From NCBI GenBank assembly GCA_009781965.1, contig WQUS01000188.1, positions 1 through 12,131 on the forward strand: a stretch of DNA of 12,131 nucleotides, in the 5' to 3' direction. The notes below the pieces were generated by a model. That model was given only the letters and a program-made list of their open reading frames with translations, made no database searches and was not told the DNA's origin. The position numbers and the translations under genes were made by a program. The stretch's first letter is position 1. Each line of letters opens with the position of its first letter. Positions 1-7,391 of this stretch are shown piece after piece. This DNA comes from Bacillota bacterium (GTDB lineage Bacteria > Bacillota > Desulfotomaculia > Desulfotomaculales > Desulfallaceae).

Positions 1-577
1 CAATGAGCTGTGCAAAATCTGCCGCCAGGATAATATGGACGTTTACGAGATCATCCGCATTGCCAACATGCATCCCAGGGTTAATATTTTACAGCCCGGA
101 CCGGGGGTTGGGGGGCATTGCCTTTCGGTGGATCCCTGGTTTTTGGTGGGTGATTACCCCGGCCTTTCCCTTTTGATCCACGAGGCCCGTAAGGTTAACG
201 ATTCTATGCCGTCATTTGTGCTGAGCCGAATTCGAGATATTATGAACGAACAGGAAGTAACCGATCCGGGCAGAATAGGATTCTATGGACTAACCTATAA
301 AGAGGATGTGGATGACACCAGGGAAAGCCCAACTTTGCAATTATTCAGGCAAGTGGCGCTGCACTTGGGCCCGCCGCCTAAAGTATATGACCCGATGCTT
401 GCTGAAGATATTGTGCCAAACCAATACCACGACTTTGACGCCTTTCTTGCCGATACAGACCTGGTGGTGATTATGGTGGGCCATAAGCAGATCCGGGAAA
501 ACATGGCTAAGCTCGAAGGGAAAGTGGTTCTTGATACGCGCAATATCTGCCCTTTGCCGGGAGCGTATAAACTATGA
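1..577 (+). CDS. wecC: UDP-N-acetyl-D-mannosamine dehydrogenase, C-terminal half (5' truncated by window edge)
   Basis: This enzyme family oxidises UDP-ManNAc twice with NAD+ to UDP-ManNAcA, a cytoplasmic precursor for surface polysaccharides. The open frame already runs at the left edge (first whole codon at base 2), so the ATG at 35 is internal; 191 residues are visible of a family of about 410-430. The UDP-glucose/GDP-mannose dehydrogenase hallmark GGHCLSVDPWF is present, with the catalytic Cys codon at 119-121. It is followed by the C-terminal UDP-binding domain, including GLTYKEDVDDTRESP and a late D-(T)-RN motif. The SVDPWF wording fits WecC (UDP-ManNAc) better than UDP-glucose dehydrogenases, but the missing N-terminal NAD domain prevents a firm substrate call. 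The stop overlaps the next small ORF by ATGA at 574-577. It presumably supplies an acidic sugar to the glycan exported by the following ABC transporter. Confidence 0.87.
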   Translation, partial: NELCKICRQDNMDVYEIIRIANMHPRVNILQPGPGVGGHCLSVDPWFLVGDYPGLSLLIHEARKVNDSMPSFVLSRIRDIMNEQEVTDPGRIGFYGLTYKEDVDDTRESPTLQLFRQVALHLGPPPKVYDPMLAEDIVPNQYHDFDAFLADTDLVVIMVGHKQIRENMAKLEGKVVLDTRNICPLPGAYKL

Positions 578-663
578 AAAAAACTATAAGATTTTCTGGG
601 TTACCTGGACGTATAGTTGAAATAGATTTACACGTGGTGTTAGTTGAGGATAGATTAAAATGA
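574..663 (+). CDS. 29-residue micro-ORF coupled to both neighbours (function unknown)
   Basis: I do not recognise this protein. An ATG at 574 shares ATGA with the wecC stop, and its own TGA at 661-663 shares ATGA with the permease start at 660. The product would be 29 residues, beginning MKKTIRFSGL and ending EDRLK, with no membrane segment or known motif. GGGAG at 559-563 sits about 10 bases upstream of the ATG and could serve as a weak ribosome binding site. The double four-base overlap is the classical arrangement for translational coupling, so it may be a real small protein. Alternatively it may be a coupling device that carries ribosomes from wecC to the permease, or the remnant of a lost gene. 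An ORF of this length could also arise by chance. Confidence 0.3.
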   Translation: MKKTIRFSGLPGRIVEIDLHVVLVEDRLK

Positions 664-1469
664 AATCTGACAACAGCAGCAAAGTGAACCGAAATAGATC
701 TGTATTAAAGATCTTGTGGAAAAACCATGAGTACATTCTATATTATGCTGGAATCTTGCTCAAACAACGGGTTGCTGGAAGCTATTTGGGTTTTTTATGG
801 CTTATACTGCAGCCATTGATGTTCATGCTTATCTATACGTTCGTGGTCACTATGATTTTTCAAAACCGAATGGAGCATTTTAACATTTACGTTCTTATTG
901 GACTAAACGCCTGGACGTTGTTTCAGCGGTCTGTGATGATGGCTGCAACAGCGATCGTGCGGAACAAAGTGATATTTGAGCAGGTCTATTTCCATAAATC
1001 AGTTTATCCAAGCCTTTATTTAGCCAGTTATGTTTATGAATTTTTGATCAGTACGAGTTTGGTGTTTGTCATGATGTTTTTTAATGGTATACCTTTTACT
1101 TGGCATATTATTGAAATCATCCCTGTTCTTTTGGCCACCGTGCTATTTACGTATGGTTGCTCGCTGATCATTGCGCATATAGGTGTTTATCTGTTCGATT
1201 TAGCGAATATTTTAGAGTTCGTATTGCGATTTATGTTTTACCTTTCGCCGATTATGTGGAATTTTGCAAATTTAAATTTTAGAGGTGCGTGGGTTGTAAA
1301 GCTGAACCCCATGTACGTTTTGATTGGGTCCTTTCGATCCTGCCTATTGTATGGGAAGAGTCCAGTTTATGGTTATTTGCTGATTATTGCCATAGTGTCC
1401 TGTGTGCTGATTCAGGTTGGATATAGTCTGATCAGTCGTTATGAGAACGAATACGCGCGCATCATTTAA
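660..1469 (+). CDS. ABC-2 type polysaccharide export permease (Wzm/TagG-like)
   Basis: This is the membrane subunit of an ABC exporter that moves an undecaprenyl-linked glycan across the cytoplasmic membrane. At 269 residues it has the usual length of the Wzm/TagG/KpsM family. It shows a charged cytoplasmic N-terminus, then the family signature RVAGSYLGFLWLILQPLM at about residues 37-54. About six hydrophobic segments follow (roughly 50-70, 80-95, 120-145, 155-180, 195-215 and 240-260). The start at 660 is supported by GAGGA at 646-650, nine bases upstream, and overlaps the preceding micro-ORF by ATGA. The ATPase gene begins 22 bases after its stop, so the two are almost certainly co-translated and form one complex. 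Sequence alone does not separate O-antigen, capsule and teichoic-acid type substrates; wecC and galE nearby argue for a heteropolysaccharide. Confidence 0.9.
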   Translation: MKSDNSSKVNRNRSVLKILWKNHEYILYYAGILLKQRVAGSYLGFLWLILQPLMFMLIYTFVVTMIFQNRMEHFNIYVLIGLNAWTLFQRSVMMAATAIVRNKVIFEQVYFHKSVYPSLYLASYVYEFLISTSLVFVMMFFNGIPFTWHIIEIIPVLLATVLFTYGCSLIIAHIGVYLFDLANILEFVLRFMFYLSPIMWNFANLNFRGAWVVKLNPMYVLIGSFRSCLLYGKSPVYGYLLIIAIVSCVLIQVGYSLISRYENEYARII

Positions 1470-1478
1470 AGCCGGTAA

Positions 1479-1485
1479 GAAAGGA
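1479..1485 (+). promoter_or_regulatory. Ribosome binding site deciding the ATPase start
   Basis: GAAAGGA lies six bases before the ATG at 1492. The earlier in-frame ATG at 1441 lies inside the permease coding end and has no Shine-Dalgarno-like sequence, so 1492 is preferred. Confidence 0.7.
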
Positions 1486-1491
1486 ATAAAT

Positions 1492-2265
1492 ATGCAGCCT
1501 GTTATTAAACTGAGCAATGTGGATTTGATCTATCGATCGGCCGAGAGCCTGTCCTACAAAAAGATGCTCATGTCTCTGATCAAGAAGGGCTCAGACTTGG
1601 TTTTAAAGCATTATAAGGCCCTGAATAACGTCTCTGTGACCATGGAAAAAGGCAAAGTATATGGCATAATCGGTAGCAATGGCGCGGGAAAAAGTACTCT
1701 GCTCCGGGTTATGTCCGGCGTGATGTCGCCCAACAGCGGCGTAGTGGAACGAAATTATCAGACGATTAATCTCTTGGCGTTGGGGGTTGGTTTTTTAAAG
1801 GAGCTTCCGGGGATTGATAATATATATTTGAACGGGATGCTGTTAGGTTTTTCCAGAAAGCATATCGCTTCCGTAGTACAGGATATCATTGCTTACAGCG
1901 AAATCGGTGAATTTATCAAACGGCCCATGAAGACCTATTCCAGCGGTATGGTGTCCAGATTGGGGTTTGCTATTGCCATACACCTCAAGCCTGAGGTGTT
2001 GCTTATCGACGAAACGCTAAGCGTGGGAGACGCGAAATTTAGCGCTAAAAGCTTTGCATCTATTCAACAGATCATTAGCGACCAAGATATCACGGTCGCC
2101 ATTGTTTCACATAGCGAAGCGTTGATTCAGCAGTTTTGTGACAAAGTAATCTGGCTCGACAAGGGTTGTATAATTGAGCAGGGGGATACTAAAAGCATTT
2201 TGGATTTATATAAACAATTCAATGCTAATGCAATCAAACTTCAAAGTATGGAAAGACCAGGCTGA
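1492..2265 (+). CDS. ABC transporter ATPase for polysaccharide export (Wzt/TagH-like, no carbohydrate-binding domain)
   Basis: This is the nucleotide-binding subunit that powers export through the adjacent permease. Starting at MQPVIKLSNV it has 257 residues. Walker A is GSNGAGKST at 61-69, the signature is YSSGM at 149-153 (the serine-rich form typical of Wzt/TagH/KpsT proteins), Walker B is VLLIDE ending at D173-E174, and the switch His is H207 in VSHSE. An N-terminal block (YRSAESLSYKKMLMSLIKKG) before the core is characteristic of this subfamily. The chain stops soon after the nucleotide-binding domain, so the C-terminal carbohydrate-binding domain of E. coli O9a-type Wzt is absent. By comparison with characterised systems, this suggests export that does not need recognition of a capped chain end by the ATPase. 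The ATG at 1441 is an alternative but unlikely start. Confidence 0.92.
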   Translation: MQPVIKLSNVDLIYRSAESLSYKKMLMSLIKKGSDLVLKHYKALNNVSVTMEKGKVYGIIGSNGAGKSTLLRVMSGVMSPNSGVVERNYQTINLLALGVGFLKELPGIDNIYLNGMLLGFSRKHIASVVQDIIAYSEIGEFIKRPMKTYSSGMVSRLGFAIAIHLKPEVLLIDETLSVGDAKFSAKSFASIQQIISDQDITVAIVSHSEALIQQFCDKVIWLDKGCIIEQGDTKSILDLYKQFNANAIKLQSMERPG

Positions 2266-2340
2266 TCGAAAAAAATGAGTAGCAAAAAGTCAAGTTAAGT
2301 ATTGATGCAAAATTTCATTCCTGTGATTTAGCGGGAAGAG

Positions 2341-2352
2341 CTTTGTACAAAG
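2341..2352. repeat. Perfect 12-bp palindrome in the gap before the multidomain glycosyltransferase gene
   Basis: CTTTGTACAAAG is its own reverse complement. It sits in the 112-139 base AT-rich gap between the ATPase stop (2265) and the next gene, the only sizeable gap in the first 6 kb. It could be a regulator site, but a short palindrome of this kind also occurs by chance. I see no convincing promoter or terminator in this gap. Confidence 0.3.
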
Positions 2353-2404
2353 AAATATTATATTTTAGAGCATTGTTATGTTTTATTGCAGAAAGATGGT
2401 GTAT

Positions 2405-5400
2405 ATGAGAAATATTGATCGGATAACAGAAGCATATGAAGGTAAATTGGGTATATACATGATGGAGGCTAGTCGCGAGAGAATACATTGGGTCTGTTCT
2501 CAAGCGAAAGGTGAGACGATTTTGGATGTGGGATGTTCACAAGGCATTGTCCCCATACTGCTCGCACGTGAAGGCAAGTATGTAAAAGGCATAGATATAT
2601 CTAAAGAGAGTATTATTTATGCCAATGAAGCACTTGCTAATGAGGATGACTGCACTAGGGCATATGTGGAGTTCATATGTGTTGATTTTGCTTCATATAT
2701 ACTGGCGGATTCAACATGTTTTGATTGCATTATTATGAGTGAAGTTCTAGAACACCTTACGGATCCGGAGCGTTTTATACGCTATGCGCATGACAGACTT
2801 AAAGAATCAGGGATTTTTATTGCAACTGTGCCATTTGGCATTAATGATTATCACGATCATAAACGAACTTATTATATAACTGAACTTTATCGCACTATTA
2901 CTAAAAGTTTTGCAGTAGATAATATTAATTTTTTTGATGATTGGGTCGGTATAGTTGGTATCAAAACTAAAAACAACAACTACATTTCTATGGATGAGCA
3001 TTTATTTGCTAGAACAGAGCAAGCATTTAAGGTTCATGAGCGCAAGCTACTTAATAGGATAAATGAATTGAAGGGAACTGCAGAGGCTAATAAAGAATCT
3101 GCTGAGCAATGGAGAGAAAAGGCTGAAGAATACGCAAGTCAGTTAAAAGAGCGTACAGGCCAATTAAATGAGTATGAAAATAAGTTAAAAAATCGTTCAG
3201 ACCAGTTGAAAGAAGCCAGTGATGCATTTAATATTTTAAAATGTGAAATTGAAAATTTAAAAAAACACTTTGATGAACTGCAAATACAGGATAATGCATT
3301 ACAACTTCGCTTGCAGCAACAAAATAATCAGTATAAGGCACTTGCTAATTCTAAATTGGGAAGAATACAAATTTCTGTTTGGCAAAAGCGTAATAAGAAG
3401 AAACAAGAAAAAAATGCAACGAAAAGTACGCCAAAAGGAATCAAGCAATTATTGAAACAATCACCACTTTTGGTTTTCTTTGTGAGGAAATTGCGTGGAC
3501 AAAAAATAAGTCTTAAAGAGCTTCAGGTAAAGCAAAAGCAGGCAGTAAGAGTTAAAATACAGGAGTCCACGCAACCTTTTGATCTTGATTATATTGATCG
3601 GATCGAGCCAATGCTTCGACGTATACCTGTGAGTACTTCTGGCCGGTTTTACCGTAGATCGGATCAAAAAGTCGCTATGATATCAGATGAGTTTTTATTT
3701 AATACATATAAAGATGTTGCAAATTGTGTGGCGTTGCATCCTGATCAATGGCGTGATCAGATACAGGAAAGCGATTTGTTGTTTATTATCACAGGGTGGC
3801 GGGGAATTGGTGAGGAATGGCGGGGATTCGGGACAAAAGGTACCGTTAAACGCGGGATTATTTTAGAGATTATCGAATACAGTAAAAGTATGGGAATACC
3901 CACTGTGTTTTATTCGATAGAGGATCCACCAAACTATAACTCGTTCATTGAACTTGCGCAGTGCTGCGATTATGTTTTCACTGCTGCGTCGGAAATGATT
4001 CCCGTTTATAGGCGTGACTGTGGGCATGATCGGGTATATACATTGATGTTTGGAATTAACCCACTCTTCCATAATCCAGTTGGATCGCAGAATGCCGAAA
4101 AATTGCGTGAAGTTGTATTTTCCGGCTCATGGTATAAAAGATATCCCGAGCGCGGAGATGATATTTGTACAATTTTTGATGGAGTTATTTCCAGTAGCCG
4201 GGGATTAAAGATTATTGACCGGAATTTTTCATTGAAAAATGTGGATTATATTTTCCCGAGCAAATATGCACAGTACATTTCACCAGAAGTTTCACATGAG
4301 TTGCTTCAAAAAGTGCATAAGCTGTATGACTGGGCGATCAACCTGAATACCGTCAAAGAAAGTCCGACTATGTTTGCTAATCGTGTTTATGAATTAGAGG
4401 CAAGTGGTAATTTACTGTTGTCAAATTACAGTGTAGGAGTTAATGCAAATTTGCCTGTCGTTTATACGGTACAGGATTCGAAGGAGATCAGACGTATTCT
4501 AGATACGCTTTCACCGGATGAGATAAGAGAGAGGCGGGCGGTAGGTATTCGCCATGCCATGACAGGAAATACCTGTTTTGACAGATATGCAGAACTTTGT
4601 AGCTATATTGATTTACCGACTATTTCACAGACGAGGACCGTTGCAGTTATAGTGAAAGAAATTACGGAAATAGCAAGGGCACAGTTTGAAAGACAGTCAT
4701 ATCCGCATAAAGAACTAATAAAAGAAGCAGACCTGGAAGCATGTTACAGCCAATTTGATATGGTTACCTTTTTTGACGATAAGGTAGAATATGGCGAGTT
4801 TTATCTTGAAGATATGATCAATGGTTTTAAATATACAGAAAGCGATTACATTACAAAAGACTCATACTATATAGGCGATAAATTGCTGGAAGGACGCCAG
4901 CATGATTTTGTAAAAAAATTGTCAAGTAAGTATTGTACGATATTTTGGACAGACGTATTTGATACTCAAGCGCTATTGAAAATGCCGGAAGGACAGGTAA
5001 GCTTGCCGAATGGCTACAGTATTGATTGTTTGCAATATAACGCCAAACCGAATGTACGGCAGCGGCCAACGAGGACGTACAAGATTTCTATGGTTATACC
5101 CGTTTACAACAATGGCTTGCATCTGTATGGCAAGGCTTTTGGCAGCCTGCTTCGTAGCAGTATGTTTGAGGATATGGAGATTATACTGGTGGATGATGGT
5201 TCAACGGACGGTATGACAGAACGCTATGTCCAGTATCTTGGAAAACGCTATGATAATGTAAGGACGTTTTTCTTTGGAGATGGTGGAAGCGGCTCTGCTT
5301 CGCGTCCACGTAACAAAGGTGTGGAAATTGCATCTGCTGATTATATAGCGTTTTTGGATCCTGACAATGAGGCCATTGAGGATGGATATGCACAGTTATA

Positions 5401-6031
5401 TGAAAATGCTGTGAATGAAGGATATGACCTTGTTATAGGCAACATACTGTGTTTTAGGGAAAAGCAATATTTGGGTGATTATTATTTCTGGTTTAAAAAC
5501 GTTTACGGCTCTGATGCCTTGATTGGTGACAAGAAGGAATTCCTAAATAAAATTTCTTTTACTCCAATGAGCATTCAGGCTATGATTATTGAGAAGAAAT
5601 TGATTGTAGAAAGTGGTCTTGAACAGGTTCCAGGGGCTGTTGGCCAGGACTCTTTCTTTTCTTGGCAGTTGATAGCCAATGCTAAACGTATTAAAGCTGT
5701 GAATTTGCCAGTGCACATTTATTATGAAATGGTGAAAGGATCAATAGTGAATACAATTGGGGAAAGTTTTTTTAAGAAAACTCTTTTACTTGAACAAGCT
5801 CAGTTCCAATGGCTTCAAAATGAAGGGCTTTTAAAAGGCTACATGGAGAAAAGATTCAATCGATTTTTTAGGGATTGGATTATTAAAAAGTTGTCCATGT
5901 GTAGAAACGAAGAAAAAGATGTATGTACAGAAATAGTATCAAATATTTTTATGATTTATCACAATCATTATAATGGAGATGATGAAGTAATAAATGAATT
6001 TGCAAAAAATATTATTTCATTAAGATCGTAA
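2405..6031 (+). CDS. Multidomain methyltransferase / coiled coil / GT-B (CgeB-like) / GT2 glycosyltransferase protein
   Basis: This large protein probably assembles and modifies the exported glycan at the cytoplasmic face of the membrane. In 1208 residues it shows, in order: a SAM-dependent methyltransferase (motif I ILDVGCSQG at 39-47, EVLEHL at 113-118); a charged heptad-rich coiled coil at about 209-312, followed by NSKLGR and a Lys/Arg-rich stretch; and a CgeB/Glyco_trans_1_2-like GT-B region at about 398-720, with ESPTMFANRVYELEASGN near 652. Next come a block of unclear fold at about 780-885 and a family-2 GT-A domain from 894 with ISMVIPVYNN, DDGSTD at 930-935 and the metal-binding-type DPDNE at 985-989. 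The start is ambiguous: 2378 and 2396 are in frame upstream, and 2405 is chosen because GAAAG at 2391-2395 is well placed and homologous-looking sequence begins at RNIDRITEAYEG. The gene is much more AT-rich than the flanking wecC and galE, suggesting acquisition. Acceptors and donors cannot be read from sequence. Confidence 0.85.
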   Translation: MRNIDRITEAYEGKLGIYMMEASRERIHWVCSQAKGETILDVGCSQGIVPILLAREGKYVKGIDISKESIIYANEALANEDDCTRAYVEFICVDFASYILADSTCFDCIIMSEVLEHLTDPERFIRYAHDRLKESGIFIATVPFGINDYHDHKRTYYITELYRTITKSFAVDNINFFDDWVGIVGIKTKNNNYISMDEHLFARTEQAFKVHERKLLNRINELKGTAEANKESAEQWREKAEEYASQLKERTGQLNEYENKLKNRSDQLKEASDAFNILKCEIENLKKHFDELQIQDNALQLRLQQQNNQYKALANSKLGRIQISVWQKRNKKKQEKNATKSTPKGIKQLLKQSPLLVFFVRKLRGQKISLKELQVKQKQAVRVKIQESTQPFDLDYIDRIEPMLRRIPVSTSGRFYRRSDQKVAMISDEFLFNTYKDVANCVALHPDQWRDQIQESDLLFIITGWRGIGEEWRGFGTKGTVKRGIILEIIEYSKSMGIPTVFYSIEDPPNYNSFIELAQCCDYVFTAASEMIPVYRRDCGHDRVYTLMFGINPLFHNPVGSQNAEKLREVVFSGSWYKRYPERGDDICTIFDGVISSSRGLKIIDRNFSLKNVDYIFPSKYAQYISPEVSHELLQKVHKLYDWAINLNTVKESPTMFANRVYELEASGNLLLSNYSVGVNANLPVVYTVQDSKEIRRILDTLSPDEIRERRAVGIRHAMTGNTCFDRYAELCSYIDLPTISQTRTVAVIVKEITEIARAQFERQSYPHKELIKEADLEACYSQFDMVTFFDDKVEYGEFYLEDMINGFKYTESDYITKDSYYIGDKLLEGRQHDFVKKLSSKYCTIFWTDVFDTQALLKMPEGQVSLPNGYSIDCLQYNAKPNVRQRPTRTYKISMVIPVYNNGLHLYGKAFGSLLRSSMFEDMEIILVDDGSTDGMTERYVQYLGKRYDNVRTFFFGDGGSGSASRPRNKGVEIASADYIAFLDPDNEAIEDGYAQLYENAVNEGYDLVIGNILCFREKQYLGDYYFWFKNVYGSDALIGDKKEFLNKISFTPMSIQAMIIEKKLIVESGLEQVPGAVGQDSFFSWQLIANAKRIKAVNLPVHIYYEMVKGSIVNTIGESFFKKTLLLEQAQFQWLQNEGLLKGYMEKRFNRFFRDWIIKKLSMCRNEEKDVCTEIVSNIFMIYHNHYNGDDEVINEFAKNIISLRS

Positions 6032-6200
6032 ATTTATATATTATAAAACAAAGCGGTTGGTAACCTGTTTAATTATTGTACTCGTCCGTGATGACGTGAT
6101 GACGACCACAAGATGATGCCGGCTAGATTGGTTGAACAGAGTTGTGATGTTTGTCTTTGTTCTTTGGTCACAATCCCGGGCTCCGGGGAGGTTTAGGCTG
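6032..6200. other. Non-coding gap with composition change and a tandem octamer
   Basis: No gene is supported here. The left half continues the AT-rich composition of the preceding gene, and the right half shifts to the GC-rich style of galE. CGTGATGA occurs twice in direct tandem at 6087-6102. An imperfect hairpin (AAACA and GGTT pairing with AACCTGTTT, about 6046-6070) follows the upstream stop but lacks a clear T-run, so it is only a weak terminator candidate. I see no good promoter before galE. Confidence 0.4.
6185..6191 (+). promoter_or_regulatory. Ribosome binding site deciding the galE start
   Basis: GGGGAGG lies nine bases before the ATG at 6201. The in-frame extension back to a TTG at 6132 adds residues unlike any GalE N-terminus, whereas 6201 places the NAD-binding Rossmann strand immediately at the start. 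Confidence 0.75.
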
Positions 6201-7184
6201 ATGAATATTCTGGTTGCCGGCGGCGCCGGGTATATTGGTTCCCATACTTGCGTTGCTTTACTGGAAGCGGGTCACACGGTGATTGTGGCGGATGATCTTT
6301 CCCAGCGTAAATCCGGGACTTTGGAACTGGTGCAGCGGATCACCGGGCGGAAAATTATTTTCCATTTGGTCGACGTGACCGACGAAGCGGCCACTGAGGC
6401 CGTGTTTGCCAAGTATGATCTGGAAGGCGTCATTCATTTTGCCGGGCTTAAGGTGGTAGGCGAGTCGCTGACAAAGCCGTTGGCCTACTATTACAATAAC
6501 CTGGTCAGCACGATGGTGCTGGCCAAGCTGTGTTTGAAATACGGCGTGGAGCGGTTTGTGTTCAGCTCCTCGGCTGCGGTTTACGGAGCAAACCAAATTC
6601 CCTTTGTGGAGTCCATGCCCCTATTGCCGGCCACGACCCCATACGGGGAATCGAAGGTCATGAGCGAGCGGATCCTGGCCGATACCGCCCAAGCAGAACC
6701 GGGCTGGTCGGTGGCGCTGCTGCGGTACTTTAACCCGGTGGGGGCTCATGAAAGCGGATTGATTGGGGAAACCCCTGCCGGCATTCCCACCAATTTGATG
6801 CCTTATATTACTCAGGTGGCCAAGGGCAAACTGGATAAATTGCAGGTTTTTGGCGACGATTATCCTACGGTGGACGGCACCGGGGTCAGGGATTATATCC
6901 ACGTGATGGATCTGGCTGAGGGCCATGTAGCGGCGGTGGAGAAGCTTACTCCCGGGGTACATGTTTACAATCTGGGCACCGGCCGCGGCACCAGTGTGCT
7001 GCAATTGGTGCGGGCCTTTGAGGAGGCTAACGGTCTGCGTGTACCTTATGAGATAGGGCCCCGGCGGCTCGGGGATATCCCCGCCTGTTATGCCGATACA
7101 ACAAAGGCGCAACGGGATTGGGGCTGGACGTCCAAAAGAACCCTGGCGGACATGTGCCGGGACGCCTGGCGCTTTGCGCGGTAA
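6201..7184 (+). CDS. galE: UDP-glucose 4-epimerase
   Basis: GalE interconverts UDP-glucose and UDP-galactose (some members also UDP-GlcNAc and UDP-GalNAc) with tightly bound NAD+ in the cytoplasm. The product of 327 residues is close to the usual 330-340. It has the extended short-chain dehydrogenase layout: MNILVAGGAGYIGSHT at the N-terminus with G7, G10 and G13, and the catalytic Ser in FSSSAAVYG (S124). The Tyr/Lys pair YGESK is at Y148 and K152, with RYFNPVGAHESGLIGE and GTGVRDYIHVMDLAEGH further on, all diagnostic for GalE. It is separated from the AT-rich gene before it by about 170 bases and has a higher GC content, so it may be a separate transcription unit. It would supply galactose-type donors for the glycosyltransferases of the locus. 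Confidence 0.96.
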   Translation: MNILVAGGAGYIGSHTCVALLEAGHTVIVADDLSQRKSGTLELVQRITGRKIIFHLVDVTDEAATEAVFAKYDLEGVIHFAGLKVVGESLTKPLAYYYNNLVSTMVLAKLCLKYGVERFVFSSSAAVYGANQIPFVESMPLLPATTPYGESKVMSERILADTAQAEPGWSVALLRYFNPVGAHESGLIGETPAGIPTNLMPYITQVAKGKLDKLQVFGDDYPTVDGTGVRDYIHVMDLAEGHVAAVEKLTPGVHVYNLGTGRGTSVLQLVRAFEEANGLRVPYEIGPRRLGDIPACYADTTKAQRDWGWTSKRTLADMCRDAWRFAR

Positions 7185-7196
7185 ATGTCTTTTTTT
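7169..7196 (+). terminator. Weak candidate terminator at the end of galE
   Basis: GCGC-TTT-GCGC at 7169-7179 can form a short stem at the very end of galE, and a run of seven T follows at 7190-7196. The ten-base distance between stem and T-run and the four-base stem make this weak. It is listed because the T-run stands immediately before an independently promoted toxin-antitoxin module. Confidence 0.22.
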
Positions 7197-7308
7197 ACTT
7201 CTTAGTAGTGTTAGATGGGGCGATTAAACAAAAAAAATTGGTGGCATAACCAATAAATTGGGCAAAAAATCAAAGAAATCAATGAACAAAAAGATAATTC
7301 AGGTTGTG

Positions 7309-7337
7309 TTGTATATTTGCCGTGATTTGGATATATT
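7309..7337 (+). promoter_or_regulatory. Predicted sigma-A promoter of the AbrB/PIN module
   Basis: TTGTAT at 7309-7314 and TATATT at 7332-7337 are separated by 17 bases, a good housekeeping-type spacing. It lies about 55 bases before the antitoxin start in an otherwise gene-free AT-rich stretch (7185-7391). Initiation would fall near 7344, just before the inverted repeat described next. Confidence 0.5.
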
Positions 7338-7346
7338 ATAAAAGTA

Positions 7347-7374
7347 GGGAAAGTTATACTTATCCCAACTTTTC
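7347..7374. promoter_or_regulatory. Inverted repeats between promoter and antitoxin start, possible autoregulatory operator
   Basis: GAAAGTT at 7349-7355 is mirrored by AACTTT at 7367-7372, and within it AAGT-TAT-ACTT (7351-7361) forms a smaller palindrome; GGGA/TCCC also pair. The position just after the predicted start point fits negative autoregulation by an AbrB-fold antitoxin, which is usual for such modules. That these bases are the bound site is inference. Confidence 0.35.
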
Positions 7375-7391
7375 AGCTTGGGAGGTTGATT

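Noticed and set aside
1441..1491. Upstream in-frame start (ATG 1441) for the export ATPase
   Set aside because: It lies within the permease coding end, has no ribosome binding site, and adds a short basic stretch with no match to the family N-terminus; ATG 1492 has a well-spaced site.
2343..2378. Possible promoter TTGTAC followed by TATTAT/TATTTT
   Set aside because: The spacing between the boxes is too short (about 12 bases or less), and no alternative pair in this gap fits 16-18 bases.
4537..4544. GGCGGTAG resembling the ops element of RfaH-dependent polysaccharide operons
   Set aside because: It lies deep inside the multidomain transferase coding region, diverges after the core, and ops elements act in leader regions; treated as chance.
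6132..6200. N-terminal extension of galE from TTG 6132
   Set aside because: It would place 23 extra residues before the Rossmann strand, which in GalE proteins begins almost at the first residue, and the strong GGGGAGG site points to 6201.
6621..7112. Long minus-strand open frame opposite galE
   Set aside because: It is the shadow of a well-supported GC-rich gene; the translation shows no recognisable protein features.
7228..7254. Hairpin ATTGGT/ACCAAT with an adjacent A-run, which would read as a terminator on the minus strand
   Set aside because: No minus-strand gene approaches it and the stem is only six mostly A/T pairs, so no function is supported.
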